Below are positions 31,727 through 41,431 of a stretch of 43,784 nucleotides of DNA, piece by piece. Each line of letters opens with the position of its first letter. Within the stretch, counting starts at the first letter, position 1. The notes under the pieces were generated by a model that did no database searches, was not told the DNA's origin, and saw only the letters and a list, made by a program, of their open reading frames with translations. The stretch covers positions 1 through 43,784 of the forward strand of contig JAIXTH010000241.1 of NCBI GenBank assembly GCA_027484265.1. The letters are read 5' to 3'. The position numbers were made by a program, and so were the translations under genes. This DNA is from Alphaproteobacteria bacterium. GTDB taxonomy: Bacteria > Pseudomonadota > Alphaproteobacteria > Caulobacterales > Aquidulcibacteraceae.

Positions 31727-32833
31727 ATGCCCCTGCCTGCACGCCGTTTCTTCGCCCCTGGCCGGATGAACATCATCGGCGAGCATGTGGATTACTGCGA
31801 CGGCTTCGTGCTGCCCGCCGCAATCCAGCTGGGGTGTACGGTGGATGCACGGCTGTCGGGTACGGACGAGCTGGCCGTCCAGCTGCCGGGTGAGACAGAC
31901 CGCCTGGCGATCTCCGGCTTCCAGCCAAGCCGTGGCTGGCGCAACTATGTGGGCGGGATGGCGCAGGAACTGGCGCGCGATCTCGGCCTGACCGCGCCCC
32001 CCGGAGCCGCGCTGTCCATCGCAGGGTCGGTGCCACAGGGTGCGGGCCTGTCATCCTCAGCGGCGCTGGAGATTTCGGTCGGACTGGCACTGTGGACACT
32101 GTGGCATGCGGCAGGGGTGGCGCCGGCTCCCGACCCCCTGCGCCTCGCCCGTCTGGCACAGCGGGCCGAGCACATAGCGGTGGGCAATCCCTGTGGCATC
32201 ATGGACCAGTATGCCAGTGTTTTCGGCGTGGCAGGCCAGGCTCTGATGCTGGACTGCCGGGCGCTGTCACATGAAGCCGTGGCGCTGCCACCCGGCGCGG
32301 CCTTCATCCTGATCGACAGCACGGTGCCCCATGAACTGGCCGCCAATGGCGACTATGCCGGGGTGCGCGATGATATCGCTGCGGCCCTGAGGCTGCTGGG
32401 CGCAGCCTCGTGGCGCGATGTGACAGGTCTCGACCAGCTCGGCGGGCTGGCGGGGAGTCTCGCGGGGCGCGCGCGCCATGTGGTGACGGAGATCGCCCGC
32501 ACCCGTGCCGCCCGCAGCGCGCTGGAGGCCGGCGATCTTGTGACGCTGGGCGCGCTCATGAATGACGGCCATAGCTCGCTGCGCGATGATCTGCGCACCT
32601 CCCTGCCGCAAGTGGATGCCCTGCAGGTCCTGATGGCTGCCCATCCCTCAGTCTACGGAGCACGCATGATGGGCGGCGGGTTCGGCGGCAATGTGATTGC
32701 CGCTGTCGATGGCGATGGCGCCGAGGCGGTTGCCGCCGAGCTGGCCCACGCCTGGCAGGCACAGCTGCGGCAGGCAGACCTGCCCTTCCATGTGGTCTGT
32801 ACCGCCAGTGCGGGTGCGCGGGAGCTGAGCTGA
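31727..32833 (+). CDS. galK: galactokinase
   Basis: FFAPGRMNIIGEHVDYCDGFVLPAAI, GSVPQGAGLSSSAALEISVG, GARMMGGGFGGNVIA. Confidence 0.92.
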   Translation: MPLPARRFFAPGRMNIIGEHVDYCDGFVLPAAIQLGCTVDARLSGTDELAVQLPGETDRLAISGFQPSRGWRNYVGGMAQELARDLGLTAPPGAALSIAGSVPQGAGLSSSAALEISVGLALWTLWHAAGVAPAPDPLRLARLAQRAEHIAVGNPCGIMDQYASVFGVAGQALMLDCRALSHEAVALPPGAAFILIDSTVPHELAANGDYAGVRDDIAAALRLLGAASWRDVTGLDQLGGLAGSLAGRARHVVTEIARTRAARSALEAGDLVTLGALMNDGHSSLRDDLRTSLPQVDALQVLMAAHPSVYGARMMGGGFGGNVIAAVDGDGAEAVAAELAHAWQAQLRQADLPFHVVCTASAGARELS

Positions 32834-33846
32834 TGGCACTGGATCGGCCGCACCGCCGCAGGAACCTGCTCACCGGCGACTGGGTGCTGGTCTCGCCGCA
32901 GCGCATGGGCCGCCCGTGGCAGGGAGAGGCGACACCGCCCGTGGCCGACACGGCCCCGTCCTATGACCCGACCTGCTATCTGTGCCCGGGCAACAAGCGG
33001 GTGGGCGAGGCGGTCAACCCGGCCTATCGCGGCCCATGGGTGTTCGACAACGACTTTCCGGCGCTGCTGGCACAAGCCCGCAGCAGCGATGGTCCGCCCA
33101 CGGACACTCTGCTGGTGGAGGAGCCGCAGAGCGGCGTTTGCCGGGTCATCGTCTATTCCGACGACCACAGCCGCACCATGGCCCGCATGGGGCAATCGGA
33201 CCTTGAAGCGGTGGTGGAGGTCTGGCGCCAGCAGTGGGCCGAGCTGTCCGCGCGACCCGACATTGCCGCTGTCACCATCTTCGAGAACCGCGGCGCGATG
33301 ATGGGGGCCTCGAACCCGCACCCGCACGGGCAGATCTGGGCCACGTCGTCGATCCCGCCGATCCTGGAGGCCGAGGTACGCGAGCAGGCGGCGTTCCATG
33401 CCCGTACCGGCGAGCCACTGCTGCAGGCAGTCCTGACCGAGGAACTGCGGCTCGGCGAGCGGATCGTCTGCCGCAACGCGCACTTCGTGGTGCTGGTCCC
33501 GCACTGGGCAGCCTGGCCGTTCGAGACGCTGGTGGTGCCGGTCCGGCCGGTGAGCGCCCTCGATGAGTTGACGGCCGACGAGCTGGCAGGCCTGGCCGAC
33601 ATCATGGGCGAGATCGCGCGGCGCTATGACCGGGTGTTCGACTGCGCCTTCCCCTGCTCCATGGGCCTGCACCAGCGGCCATGCCACGCGCCAGCGCCGG
33701 GCTTCACCTTCCACATCCACCATTTCCCGCCCCTGCTGCGCTCGGCCAGCGTCCGCAAGCACATGGTGGGCTTCGAGATGCTGGCGATGCCGCAGCGCGA
33801 CATCACCCCGGAAGCCGCCGCACAGCGCCTGCGCGAGCTGGGCTGA
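32833..33846 (+). CDS. galT: galactose-1-phosphate uridylyltransferase
   Basis: NLLTGDWVLVSPQRMGRPWQG, CYLCPGNKR, NPHPHGQIWATSSIP; 1-nt TGATG overlap with galK. Confidence 0.93.
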   Translation: MALDRPHRRRNLLTGDWVLVSPQRMGRPWQGEATPPVADTAPSYDPTCYLCPGNKRVGEAVNPAYRGPWVFDNDFPALLAQARSSDGPPTDTLLVEEPQSGVCRVIVYSDDHSRTMARMGQSDLEAVVEVWRQQWAELSARPDIAAVTIFENRGAMMGASNPHPHGQIWATSSIPPILEAEVREQAAFHARTGEPLLQAVLTEELRLGERIVCRNAHFVVLVPHWAAWPFETLVVPVRPVSALDELTADELAGLADIMGEIARRYDRVFDCAFPCSMGLHQRPCHAPAPGFTFHIHHFPPLLRSASVRKHMVGFEMLAMPQRDITPEAAAQRLRELG

Positions 33847-35297
33847 TGGGTACGGGTCGATTGGCCCGCGCGCTGCTGGCGCTGGCGGCTGTGGCGGTCC
33901 TGGGGGCTTGCACGCCGCGCGGCACCGAAGGCCTGCCACGCTTCGAGGCAAAGGCCTGCCCTGTCGGCTATGTCGATCTGCCCCACGATTTCGACTGCGG
34001 TCACTTGCTGGTGGCCGAGACACGCGGCGACCCGGACAGCCGTGTCCTGCGCCTGTTCGTCGCCATCGCCCGCGCGGACGGCAGGCTGGCACCGGACCCG
34101 GTGATCTATCTCGAGGGCGGGCCGGGCCTGGCGCCGTCCGACACCATCGCCTATCTCTTTGACGACACTTGGCTGCATCCGGTGGAAGACATCACCGTCA
34201 TGCCGCCGGTGCTGCCACCCGGACGGGACGTGATCTTCATCGATCCCCGCGGCACGGGTCGCAGCCGTCCCAGCCTCGACTGTGGCCCCGATCACCTCGT
34301 CGACGACGAGGGGCTGGTCGGGCAGGCCTTATGGGCCGTGTGCCTCTCCATGAACAGGATGGCCGGGATCGACCTGAATGCCTATGGCTCGGCGGAAATG
34401 GCAGCCGATATCGCCGATCTGCGCACGGCGCTTGGCCTGCAGCAGGTGAACCTGTGGGGCGTGTCGCACGGCACCCGCGTGGCGATGACTGTCCTGCGCG
34501 ACCGGCCGGAGGGCATCCGCTCGGCGGTGCTGGACTCGCCATTCTTCCCCGAAAATCCGAACACCGAGGACTGGCCCTGGCTGGTGGAGCGGGAAGTGAA
34601 GGAGATCTTTGCCTGGTGCCAGGCTGACCCGGCTTGCGGTCCTGTACATGACGACACGCTGCGCCTGTTCGAGGTCAACTCGGCCAACTGGCGGGATGCC
34701 GGCAAGGCCCGGATCGGACGCCGCACCTATGAGCTGGCGGACATCTCGCAGTACCTGATCAGTGTACTGTACGATCCCCTCCGGGCGGGCGACCTGCCCG
34801 ATCTGCTGCAGGCCCTGAACGATGGTGATGATACCGACCTCGCGCTTCTGACCGACCTCGATGCGCACAATGCCGACCTGCAGGCGGCCCTGGTGAACTG
34901 CTCGGACGAGACGCCATTCGATTCCGTTGCGCGCATGCGCGAGAAGGCTGGTGGCGGTGCCATCGCCCTGCTGGTCATGGACGCCTATCTGGAAGACGAG
35001 TGCAGCGAGCTGCAGCTGGCACCCCCCGACGCGATCGAGAACCAGCCGGTGCGATCTGCCGTGCCGATCCTGGCCCTGGCAGCCGAGATCGACCCGGGCT
35101 GTCCGGTGGACTATGCCCGGGCAGCAGCCCGCTACCTGCCCAATGCCCAGGTCGTGGAACTGCTGGCCACCACCCATGCCGTGACCGGTGTCTCGTCCTG
35201 CGGACGCAGGCTGATGGCGATGTTCCTGGATGATCCGACAAAGCCGGTTGACACCAGCTGCCAGCGGTTCCAGCGAGACTTCCTGAGCACCCCCTAG
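33846..35297 (+). CDS. secreted alpha/beta hydrolase, peptidase S33/tripeptidyl aminopeptidase-like lipoprotein
   Basis: AAVAVLGACTPRG lipobox, IFIDPRGTGRSRPSLDC, GVSHGTRVAM; 1-nt overlap with galT. Confidence 0.8.
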   Translation: MGTGRLARALLALAAVAVLGACTPRGTEGLPRFEAKACPVGYVDLPHDFDCGHLLVAETRGDPDSRVLRLFVAIARADGRLAPDPVIYLEGGPGLAPSDTIAYLFDDTWLHPVEDITVMPPVLPPGRDVIFIDPRGTGRSRPSLDCGPDHLVDDEGLVGQALWAVCLSMNRMAGIDLNAYGSAEMAADIADLRTALGLQQVNLWGVSHGTRVAMTVLRDRPEGIRSAVLDSPFFPENPNTEDWPWLVEREVKEIFAWCQADPACGPVHDDTLRLFEVNSANWRDAGKARIGRRTYELADISQYLISVLYDPLRAGDLPDLLQALNDGDDTDLALLTDLDAHNADLQAALVNCSDETPFDSVARMREKAGGGAIALLVMDAYLEDECSELQLAPPDAIENQPVRSAVPILALAAEIDPGCPVDYARAAARYLPNAQVVELLATTHAVTGVSSCGRRLMAMFLDDPTKPVDTSCQRFQRDFLSTP

Positions 35298-35321
35298 CCT
35301 CTTCCAACAGCCGATCGCACC

Positions 35322-35864
35322 ATGACCCAGCCCGGATCCGCCTACTTCATTCCCGAGGGTGAGAAGCCCGTGATCCGCACCACACTGGCGGTCGTGGTGG
35401 CGAACGAGCCTGGCGTGCTGGCCCGGGTGGTGGGGCTGTTTTCGGCGCGGGGCTACAACATCGAGAGCCTGACCGTGGCCGAGACCGACCACGAGGCCCA
35501 CACCTCGCGGATCACCATTGTCACCTCGGGCACCGTCGATGTGCTGGAACAGATCGAGGCCCAGCTGACCCGTCTGGTGCCGGTCAAGCGGGTGATCGAC
35601 TTCCGCGGCGATGCCGATGCGGTCAGCCGCGAGCTGGCCCTGATCAAGGTGTCAGGGGTGGGCGACCACCGGGTGGAGGCGCTGCGGCTGTCCGATGCGT
35701 TCAAGTGCCGGGTGATGGATGCCGGCCTCGACTGGTTCACGTTCGAGCTGACGGGCTCGTCGCGCAAGCTCGACGACTTCATCGAGCTGATGCGGCCGCT
35801 CGGACTGGTGGAGGTGTCGCGCACCGGCGTGGCGACGATCCGGCGCGGCAAGGCTCCGCTCTGA
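35322..35864 (+). CDS. ilvH: acetolactate synthase small subunit
   Basis: VVVANEPGVLARVVGLFSARGYNIESLTVAETDHEAHTSRITIV ACT domain. Confidence 0.93.
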   Translation: MTQPGSAYFIPEGEKPVIRTTLAVVVANEPGVLARVVGLFSARGYNIESLTVAETDHEAHTSRITIVTSGTVDVLEQIEAQLTRLVPVKRVIDFRGDADAVSRELALIKVSGVGDHRVEALRLSDAFKCRVMDAGLDWFTFELTGSSRKLDDFIELMRPLGLVEVSRTGVATIRRGKAPL

Positions 35865-35900
35865 GGCAAGCCTTCCACTGGCGCCGGTCGGCACCCGTCT

Positions 35901-36770
35901 TCATCGGTCGATATCGCGCGGTCTGGATACCAGCGTGACCAGCACGAAGCTGACAAACAACAGCAGATACCAGGATCCGAACTTGGCCAGAGACACCGGC
36001 TTCCATGTGTCCTGGCCCGGATAGAGCCAGGTGCCGGTATAAGTGCCGATGTTCTCCGCGATCCACAGGAACAGACCCGTCAGCACAGCAGCCACGATCA
36101 GCGGCATCCAGCGGGCCGTTGTATCCACTGTGAAATAGATCCGCACCCGGCCGAACAGCAGCACCGTCGCGGCAAACAGCACCCAGCGGAAGTCCCACCA
36201 GTAATGATGGACGAAGAAATTGAGATAGATCGCCACCGCCAGAACGACTGTCGCCCAGAACGGGGGATAGCTGGTGAACCGCATGTCGAAGATGCGGATT
36301 GCACGCGCCATGTACGACCCGACACACGCATACATGAAGCCCGAAAACAGCGGCACACCACCAATCTGGAAGATCGCGTCCTCGGGATAGACCCAGCTGC
36401 CCATGGCAACCTTGAACACCTCCATCACGGTGCCCACAACGTGATAGACGAAGATGACCTTCGCCTCTTCCAGGCTCTCGAGTTTGAACGCGAGAAACAG
36501 CCCCTGGATCACCAGCGCCATCACGAACAGCGCATCATACCGGTGCACAGGCCAGTCCGGCTGCCATACCAGCTTGGTCACAATCAGCAGTCCCAGCATG
36601 ATGGCGCCAAACAGGCACGCCCACGCCTGCTTCAGACCAAACAGCACGAACTCGGCCAATGGCCCCGGCAGGCGCAGGAGCCCGGCCCGGATCGCACGGC
36701 GCAGTGGCTCCAGATAAGGCCCGGTTTGATGGGCGGCTGCCTGGCCGTCGTGCGATGGGTCTCTGGTCAA
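35901..36770 (-). CDS. DUF817 family membrane protein
   Basis: Multiple TM helices; KQAWACLFGAIMLGLL, EVFKVAMGSWVYPEDAIFQIGGVPLFSGFMYACVGSY, AENIGTYTGTWLYPGQ. Confidence 0.75.
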   Translation of the reverse strand: MTRDPSHDGQAAAHQTGPYLEPLRRAIRAGLLRLPGPLAEFVLFGLKQAWACLFGAIMLGLLIVTKLVWQPDWPVHRYDALFVMALVIQGLFLAFKLESLEEAKVIFVYHVVGTVMEVFKVAMGSWVYPEDAIFQIGGVPLFSGFMYACVGSYMARAIRIFDMRFTSYPPFWATVVLAVAIYLNFFVHHYWWDFRWVLFAATVLLFGRVRIYFTVDTTARWMPLIVAAVLTGLFLWIAENIGTYTGTWLYPGQDTWKPVSLAKFGSWYLLLFVSFVLVTLVSRPRDIDR

Positions 36771-36957
36771 AGGCCTGCGCTCACCTGCTGATCCGGGCGG
36801 GCGTGTGTCACACCCGTCGCCGCTGGTCTCGCCGCACGGTCATGCCGAGGTCAAGGCCGAAAGAGCCCCGGCGCGGGAAACAGGCATCGGGTTCCAGCAG
36901 AAGGGTCCCGCAGCCGGTTTGCCGGTGTCTGCACCTTGCATCGAGCCCGGCCGTGCA

Positions 36958-37656
36958 TCAGCAGCCGGGGATGCCGGTCACGCCCGTCAGGCACACCTTC
37001 GGCGACTTGCGGGGCCGCAGGAAGGCCCGTTCGCGCATGGTGATCGAGTTGGTGAAAAAGCTCGTGCCCACCGAGGTATAGGGATACTCGACCTCGCCCA
37101 GGATCACACCACCATCGGTGGGAATCAGGTCCTGCACCAGATTGGCCGACTGACCTGCACTGGTGTTGCCCGCGATCGAGATGGTCGACCCAACCGGCAG
37201 CGCAGGCGAGGTGACACAGTTGCCGCCGCTGTCCACCATCCGGCTCCACTCGACCTTGGGCGATCCGCCCACCATCGCCACGCTCGCCACCCGGATGACA
37301 GCAGGGGCATTCGGGTAGGGCGTGAACACCGTGCGGGTCACATTCATGATCTGGCGCAGGGTGGCGCAGTCCAGCGTTTCCTGCTGGGCCACCAGGTCAG
37401 CCACGGTGGAGGTGGCCAGGGTCACCTTGCGGTCCACGGTGATGGCCAGGCTCGCCTCGGCCGAGCCGAACAGCATCACCAGCATCACGGGTGCCACCAG
37501 CGCGAACTCGACCGCCGAGACACCGCGGCGGCGGCCGCGGCGCGACAGGCCGGTGCGGATCCGGGCCAGCAGCGGAGCCCGGGCAGGGCCAATGGCATCG
37601 GGGCCGGAGGGCCGGGTGGGGGACGTAATCGTGGCCATGGCCTGTGGCCTCCTCAC
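36958..37656 (-). CDS. TadE/TadG-like pilus assembly protein
   Basis: RRGVSAVEFALVAPVMLVMLFGSAE N-terminal motif. Confidence 0.8.
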   Translation of the reverse strand: MRRPQAMATITSPTRPSGPDAIGPARAPLLARIRTGLSRRGRRRGVSAVEFALVAPVMLVMLFGSAEASLAITVDRKVTLATSTVADLVAQQETLDCATLRQIMNVTRTVFTPYPNAPAVIRVASVAMVGGSPKVEWSRMVDSGGNCVTSPALPVGSTISIAGNTSAGQSANLVQDLIPTDGGVILGEVEYPYTSVGTSFFTNSITMRERAFLRPRKSPKVCLTGVTGIPGC

Positions 37657-38237
37657 CGGAAAGGTTCGTTCTGGAAGGCTGCCGCAGCCGCAAGGATGCG
37701 GTTGCTGGCGCCAAAGGTCGAGATCATCGAGGCGTGTGTGCCGCTGTTGAGCGGCGTCTTGAACACGTCAGCCAGGCCGGGGGTCAGCAGCGGCCACACA
37801 TAATAGGCGCGCACCACCACCAGCTCGCCGGGATTGGCCGGCTGATAGGCTTCATCCGAGCTGTTGAGATTGCCGTCGGCCCACGGGTCGGGCAGCGGGC
37901 CGGTCGGGTTTGACTGCACCGTCACGAACAGCCGGTTGGCACAGTCGCCCAGTCCATACATCCGGCCGCAGACCGCTGTCTTAAAGGCCGCCTGGCTGAT
38001 GGGAGCGGTGGTGGACTGGGCCTGACCCGTGCGGATCTTGCGGGCCTCCTCGGCCACACCGGCCTCGAGCGTGGTCTGCACGAAGAAGATCATCATGATC
38101 TCCACCAGCGCAAACAGCATCATCATGAACGGCAGCGCGATGATGGCGAACTCGACAGCCGCCAGGCCACGGGTCGCCTTGCGGCGCTGTAGCCGGTCGC
38201 GCAGGCGACGGCGCAGGGTCTGAAGCATCGAAGGCAC
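37653..38237 (-). CDS. TadE-like pilus assembly protein
   Basis: RGLAAVEFAIIALPFMMMLFALVEIMMIFF motif; 4-nt overlap with the following gene. Confidence 0.82.
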   Translation of the reverse strand: MPSMLQTLRRRLRDRLQRRKATRGLAAVEFAIIALPFMMMLFALVEIMMIFFVQTTLEAGVAEEARKIRTGQAQSTTAPISQAAFKTAVCGRMYGLGDCANRLFVTVQSNPTGPLPDPWADGNLNSSDEAYQPANPGELVVVRAYYVWPLLTPGLADVFKTPLNSGTHASMISTFGASNRILAAAAAFQNEPFR

Positions 38238-38326
38238 GGGTGAGAAGACTCCTTGTCCCCTGCCTTCTAGCCTGTCCCGGTAACTGCGCGATTAAGCGAC
38301 AGGGTTAACCGGAATGCCTTGATCGC

Positions 38327-38521
38327 CTAGCGGGTGCGGTCGCCGCCCACGCAGCTCATTTCCACCGGATACCACTGGCCGCCGCGCCGTTCGCAGTCGC
38401 GGCGCATCTGTTCGGCGCGTGCGGCGCGGGCCTCGGGGTCTTCCGGCACACCCGACAGGCAGCCCGCCAGTGGCAGCAGCAGGATCACGGCCCCGGCTGC
38501 CGCCAGCACCACGCGGCGCAT
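38327..38521 (-). CDS. small lipoprotein of unknown function
   Basis: ILLLPLAGCLSG lipobox; start adjoins the DUF1476 gene stop. Confidence 0.55.
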   Translation of the reverse strand: MRRVVLAAAGAVILLLPLAGCLSGVPEDPEARAARAEQMRRDCERRGGQWYPVEMSCVGGDRTR

Positions 38522-38841
38522 CAGCCTGCCGCCAGCTGGGCGCGGGCTTCTTCCAGCTTTTCATCAAGGGTGCGGCGGATCACATGCTCGGTGACATCCA
38601 CGCCCTTGGCGGCGAAATCGGCCTGCAGCTTGGCGATCACATCACCATCACCGGCTTCCTTGAAGTCGGCTGCCACGACGGCGGTGGCATAGGCGGCAGC
38701 CTCGTCACCCGCGAGGCCCAGGAGGTCCGCTGCCCAGGCACCCACCAGCTTGTTGCGCCGGGCCACGGCCTTGAACTCCAGCTCTTCCTTGCGGGCATGG
38801 CGGGATTCTTCGGCTTTCTCGCGGTCGCTGAACTGGGTCAT
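38521..38841 (-). CDS. DUF1476 family protein (alphaproteobacterial F1-ATPase zeta-inhibitor family)
   Basis: MTQFSDREKAEESRHARKEELEFKAVARRNKLVGAWAADLLGL. Confidence 0.85.
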   Translation of the reverse strand: MTQFSDREKAEESRHARKEELEFKAVARRNKLVGAWAADLLGLAGDEAAAYATAVVAADFKEAGDGDVIAKLQADFAAKGVDVTEHVIRRTLDEKLEEARAQLAAG

Positions 38842-39126
38842 GGGAGGCTCCGGATTGGGTCTGTGAAACAGGGGCGTCACTGGGATCCACCAGCAAGCAC
38901 CGACCCCGTTCCGATATGGCCCGGCACGGCCCCGCGCAAGGCCTTCCGGCCAGTCCAGCGCCGCGACCTTCCAGCGCGTTCATACCCATGAACAATATCG
39001 TTGCTATTTTGTTCGCATTTAACCTCCTCGGAACCTTTCCGTAACCGGGGATTCACCACGTGCTGCTAGGACCACGGGGTGCGCGGCGATCCGTTGTGGC
39101 CGCGCCTGGAAAGACTGACCCGACCC

Positions 39127-39819
39127 ATGGCTTTCATCGACGCCGCCTATCTCCAAGAGCCCGAACTGGATCTCGACCTCGTCCGGGACTTTCTGATGCA
39201 GAACCCGGATTTCGTGCGGGACGACCCCGAGCTGCTGCATGTGATCGCGGCCGAGCCGGGTCGCGGCAATGTGGTGTCCATCGGCGACCTTGCGCGCGAG
39301 CGCATGCTGCGCGAGACCCGGGGCACCCAGGCCCGTTTCAGCCAGATCGTGGAAACCGCCCGCGCCAATTACGAGGCGCAGATGCGGGTGCAGGAATCGA
39401 TCTTGGCCATTCTCGACGCCACCTCCCCCGAAGATCTCGCCGAGCGGATGGCGGGCCATGTGGCCTTTGCCCTCGCCGCCGACGCCTGCCTGTTCGTGGT
39501 GTCCGACAGCTATGCCCACAGCGAGGCGCTCGACCGGGTGGCCGCCACCATCGAGCGGCTGGTGCCCGAGACCGATCCTGTCCTGATGGGGCCGCTGGAT
39601 CGCCCGCGGCAGTGGCTCTATGGCGAGCACGGCGGCCAGCTGCGCAGCGAGGCGCTGGCACGGCTGGAGATCGGCCCGGAACGCCGCACCGGCATGCTGG
39701 TGCTGGCCAGCCATGATATCGAGGCCTTCCGCTCGGATCATGGTGCCGAGCTGGTAGTGTTCCTCGCCCGGGTTCTGGAGCGGGTGCTGGCGCGCTTCAT
39801 CGATGCCGGGCAGCTGTGA
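39127..39819 (+). CDS. DUF484 family protein
   Basis: VRDFLMQNPDFVRDDPELL, GNVVSIGDLARERMLRE; overlaps xerC-like gene. Confidence 0.85.
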   Translation: MAFIDAAYLQEPELDLDLVRDFLMQNPDFVRDDPELLHVIAAEPGRGNVVSIGDLARERMLRETRGTQARFSQIVETARANYEAQMRVQESILAILDATSPEDLAERMAGHVAFALAADACLFVVSDSYAHSEALDRVAATIERLVPETDPVLMGPLDRPRQWLYGEHGGQLRSEALARLEIGPERRTGMLVLASHDIEAFRSDHGAELVVFLARVLERVLARFIDAGQL

Positions 39820-40760
39820 GCGCGACCGCTCAGGCCGCATCATCTGATCTCACGCCCGTTCTGCAGGCCCGCCGCGACTGGCTGGCCTGGCTGGAGCAGG
39901 AGCGGCGCGCCTCGCCGCGCACCCTCAAGGCCTATGCCACCGACCTGGATGCCTTCCTCGGCTTCCTGCAGGACCATGTTGGCGGCCTCGGCAGCCTTGA
40001 CCAGCTGGCTGGCCTGCGGGCTGCCGATGTGCGGGCCTATCTGGCGCGGCGGCGGCGCGGACCGGACGGTCTGTGCGACCGCTCGATCGCCCGGGCTCTG
40101 GCGTCGATCCGCTCGTTCTTCGGCTGGCTTGACCGGCGGCGCGGCCTGGCGGTGGCGCAGGTTGCGCTGGTGCGCGGGCCGCGCATCCGCACCGGTCTGC
40201 CCCGCCCTGTCAGCGCCGATGCGGCCCTGGGTCTGATCGAAGTGGCCGGGCGTGCCGACGAGCCGTGGATTGGTGCGCGCGACAGCGCCATCCTGCTCCT
40301 GCTCTATGGCTGCGGTCTGCGGATCTCCGAGGCTCTGTCGCTGACCGGCGCCGACGGGGCCGGGCCTGCCGTGCTGCGGATCACCGGCAAGGGGGGCAAG
40401 ACCCGGCTGGTGCCGGTGCTGCCGGTGGTGCGCGAGGCGCTGCGCCGTTATGCGCAGGCGGTGCCGTTCACGATCGGGGCGGGCGAGCCGCTGTTCCGCG
40501 GCGCCAAGGGCGGACCCCTGGGCCAGCGCCCGATCCAGCTGCTGATCCAGCGCGCCCGCGGTGCCCTCGGCCTGCCAGCCAGCGCCACGCCTCACGCCCT
40601 GCGCCACGCCTTCGCAACCCACCTGCTGGCCGGCGGCGGCGACCTGCGCGCGATCCAGGAACTGCTGGGCCACGCCAGCCTCTCCACCACCCAGCGCTAC
40701 ACCGCCGTCGACCCCGCCGCCATGCTGGCCCAGTTCCAGAAGGCCCATCCGCGGGCGTAA
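39816..40760 (+). CDS. xerC: tyrosine recombinase XerC
   Basis: GCGLRISEALSL, ATPHALRHAFATHLLAGGGDLRAIQELLGHASLSTTQRYTAVD; GTG start. Confidence 0.9.
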   Translation: MSATAQAASSDLTPVLQARRDWLAWLEQERRASPRTLKAYATDLDAFLGFLQDHVGGLGSLDQLAGLRAADVRAYLARRRRGPDGLCDRSIARALASIRSFFGWLDRRRGLAVAQVALVRGPRIRTGLPRPVSADAALGLIEVAGRADEPWIGARDSAILLLLYGCGLRISEALSLTGADGAGPAVLRITGKGGKTRLVPVLPVVREALRRYAQAVPFTIGAGEPLFRGAKGGPLGQRPIQLLIQRARGALGLPASATPHALRHAFATHLLAGGGDLRAIQELLGHASLSTTQRYTAVDPAAMLAQFQKAHPRA

Positions 40761-40802
40761 GCCAGGTGCCTGGTTCCTGCGGACGACATGGCGCCTCAAC
40801 GG

Positions 40803-41132
40803 TCACGTCGCCATATCCACCTTCTGCAACGGCTGGAGGCGATCGAACGCGGCGCCCTGCTCCAGCCACAGGCGGCTGATGTCGTGCTGGCTCTGCAGGT
40901 TCAGCCAGAATTCGGGTGTGGTGCCGAGGACCCTCGCAAGGCGGATCGCTGTGTCCGGGGTCACCGGGCCAGCTGATCGCGACAGGCGTTCGATCCGGGT
41001 GCGGTCCGACAGTCCCATGTGCCGCGACAGGGCCAGCGCCGACAGACCAAGCGGCTTCATGAAGTCCTCAAGAAGGATCTCGCCCGGATGCGGCAGCGGA
41101 CTTTGGAGCTGTTCCTGAAGTTCGGTCTGCAT
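40803..41132 (-). CDS. higA: HigA-type XRE antitoxin
   Basis: PHPGEILLEDFMKPLGLSALALSRHMGLSDRTRIERL..TPEFWLNLQSQHD. Confidence 0.9.
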   Translation of the reverse strand: MQTELQEQLQSPLPHPGEILLEDFMKPLGLSALALSRHMGLSDRTRIERLSRSAGPVTPDTAIRLARVLGTTPEFWLNLQSQHDISRLWLEQGAAFDRLQPLQKVDMAT

Positions 41133-41142
41133 GGCTGCTCCT

Positions 41143-41424
41143 TTAGTGATAGTCGACAAACCACACATCATGGGCGTGGCCGTTCTGCCAACGAAAGACC
41201 AGCCGAAACTGATCATTGACCCTAACCGACCATTGCCCCTCCAGGTCGCCGGTCAATCGATGCAGCCGATTGCCCGGAGGGGCCGCCAAGTCTGTGATAT
41301 CTGCGGCAGCGTTCAGCTATGTGAGCAGCCGACGCAGGCGCGGCAGAAGATCGGCGGGCATGCCCTTCGGAGACCTGCCCGCCAGCACGTCGATCAAAGT
41401 CTTTGTCTTCCAAGACTGGATCAT
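41143..41424 (-). pseudogene. higB: HigB/RelE-like toxin with in-frame TAG at codon 36
   Basis: Hand translation: MIQSWKTKTLIDVLAGRSPKGMPADLLPRLRRLLT*LNAAADITDLAAPPGNRLHRLTGDLEGQWSVRVNDQFRLVFRWQNGHAHDVWFVDYH; immediately upstream of higA. Confidence 0.85.
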
Positions 41425-41431
41425 ACAGTCC

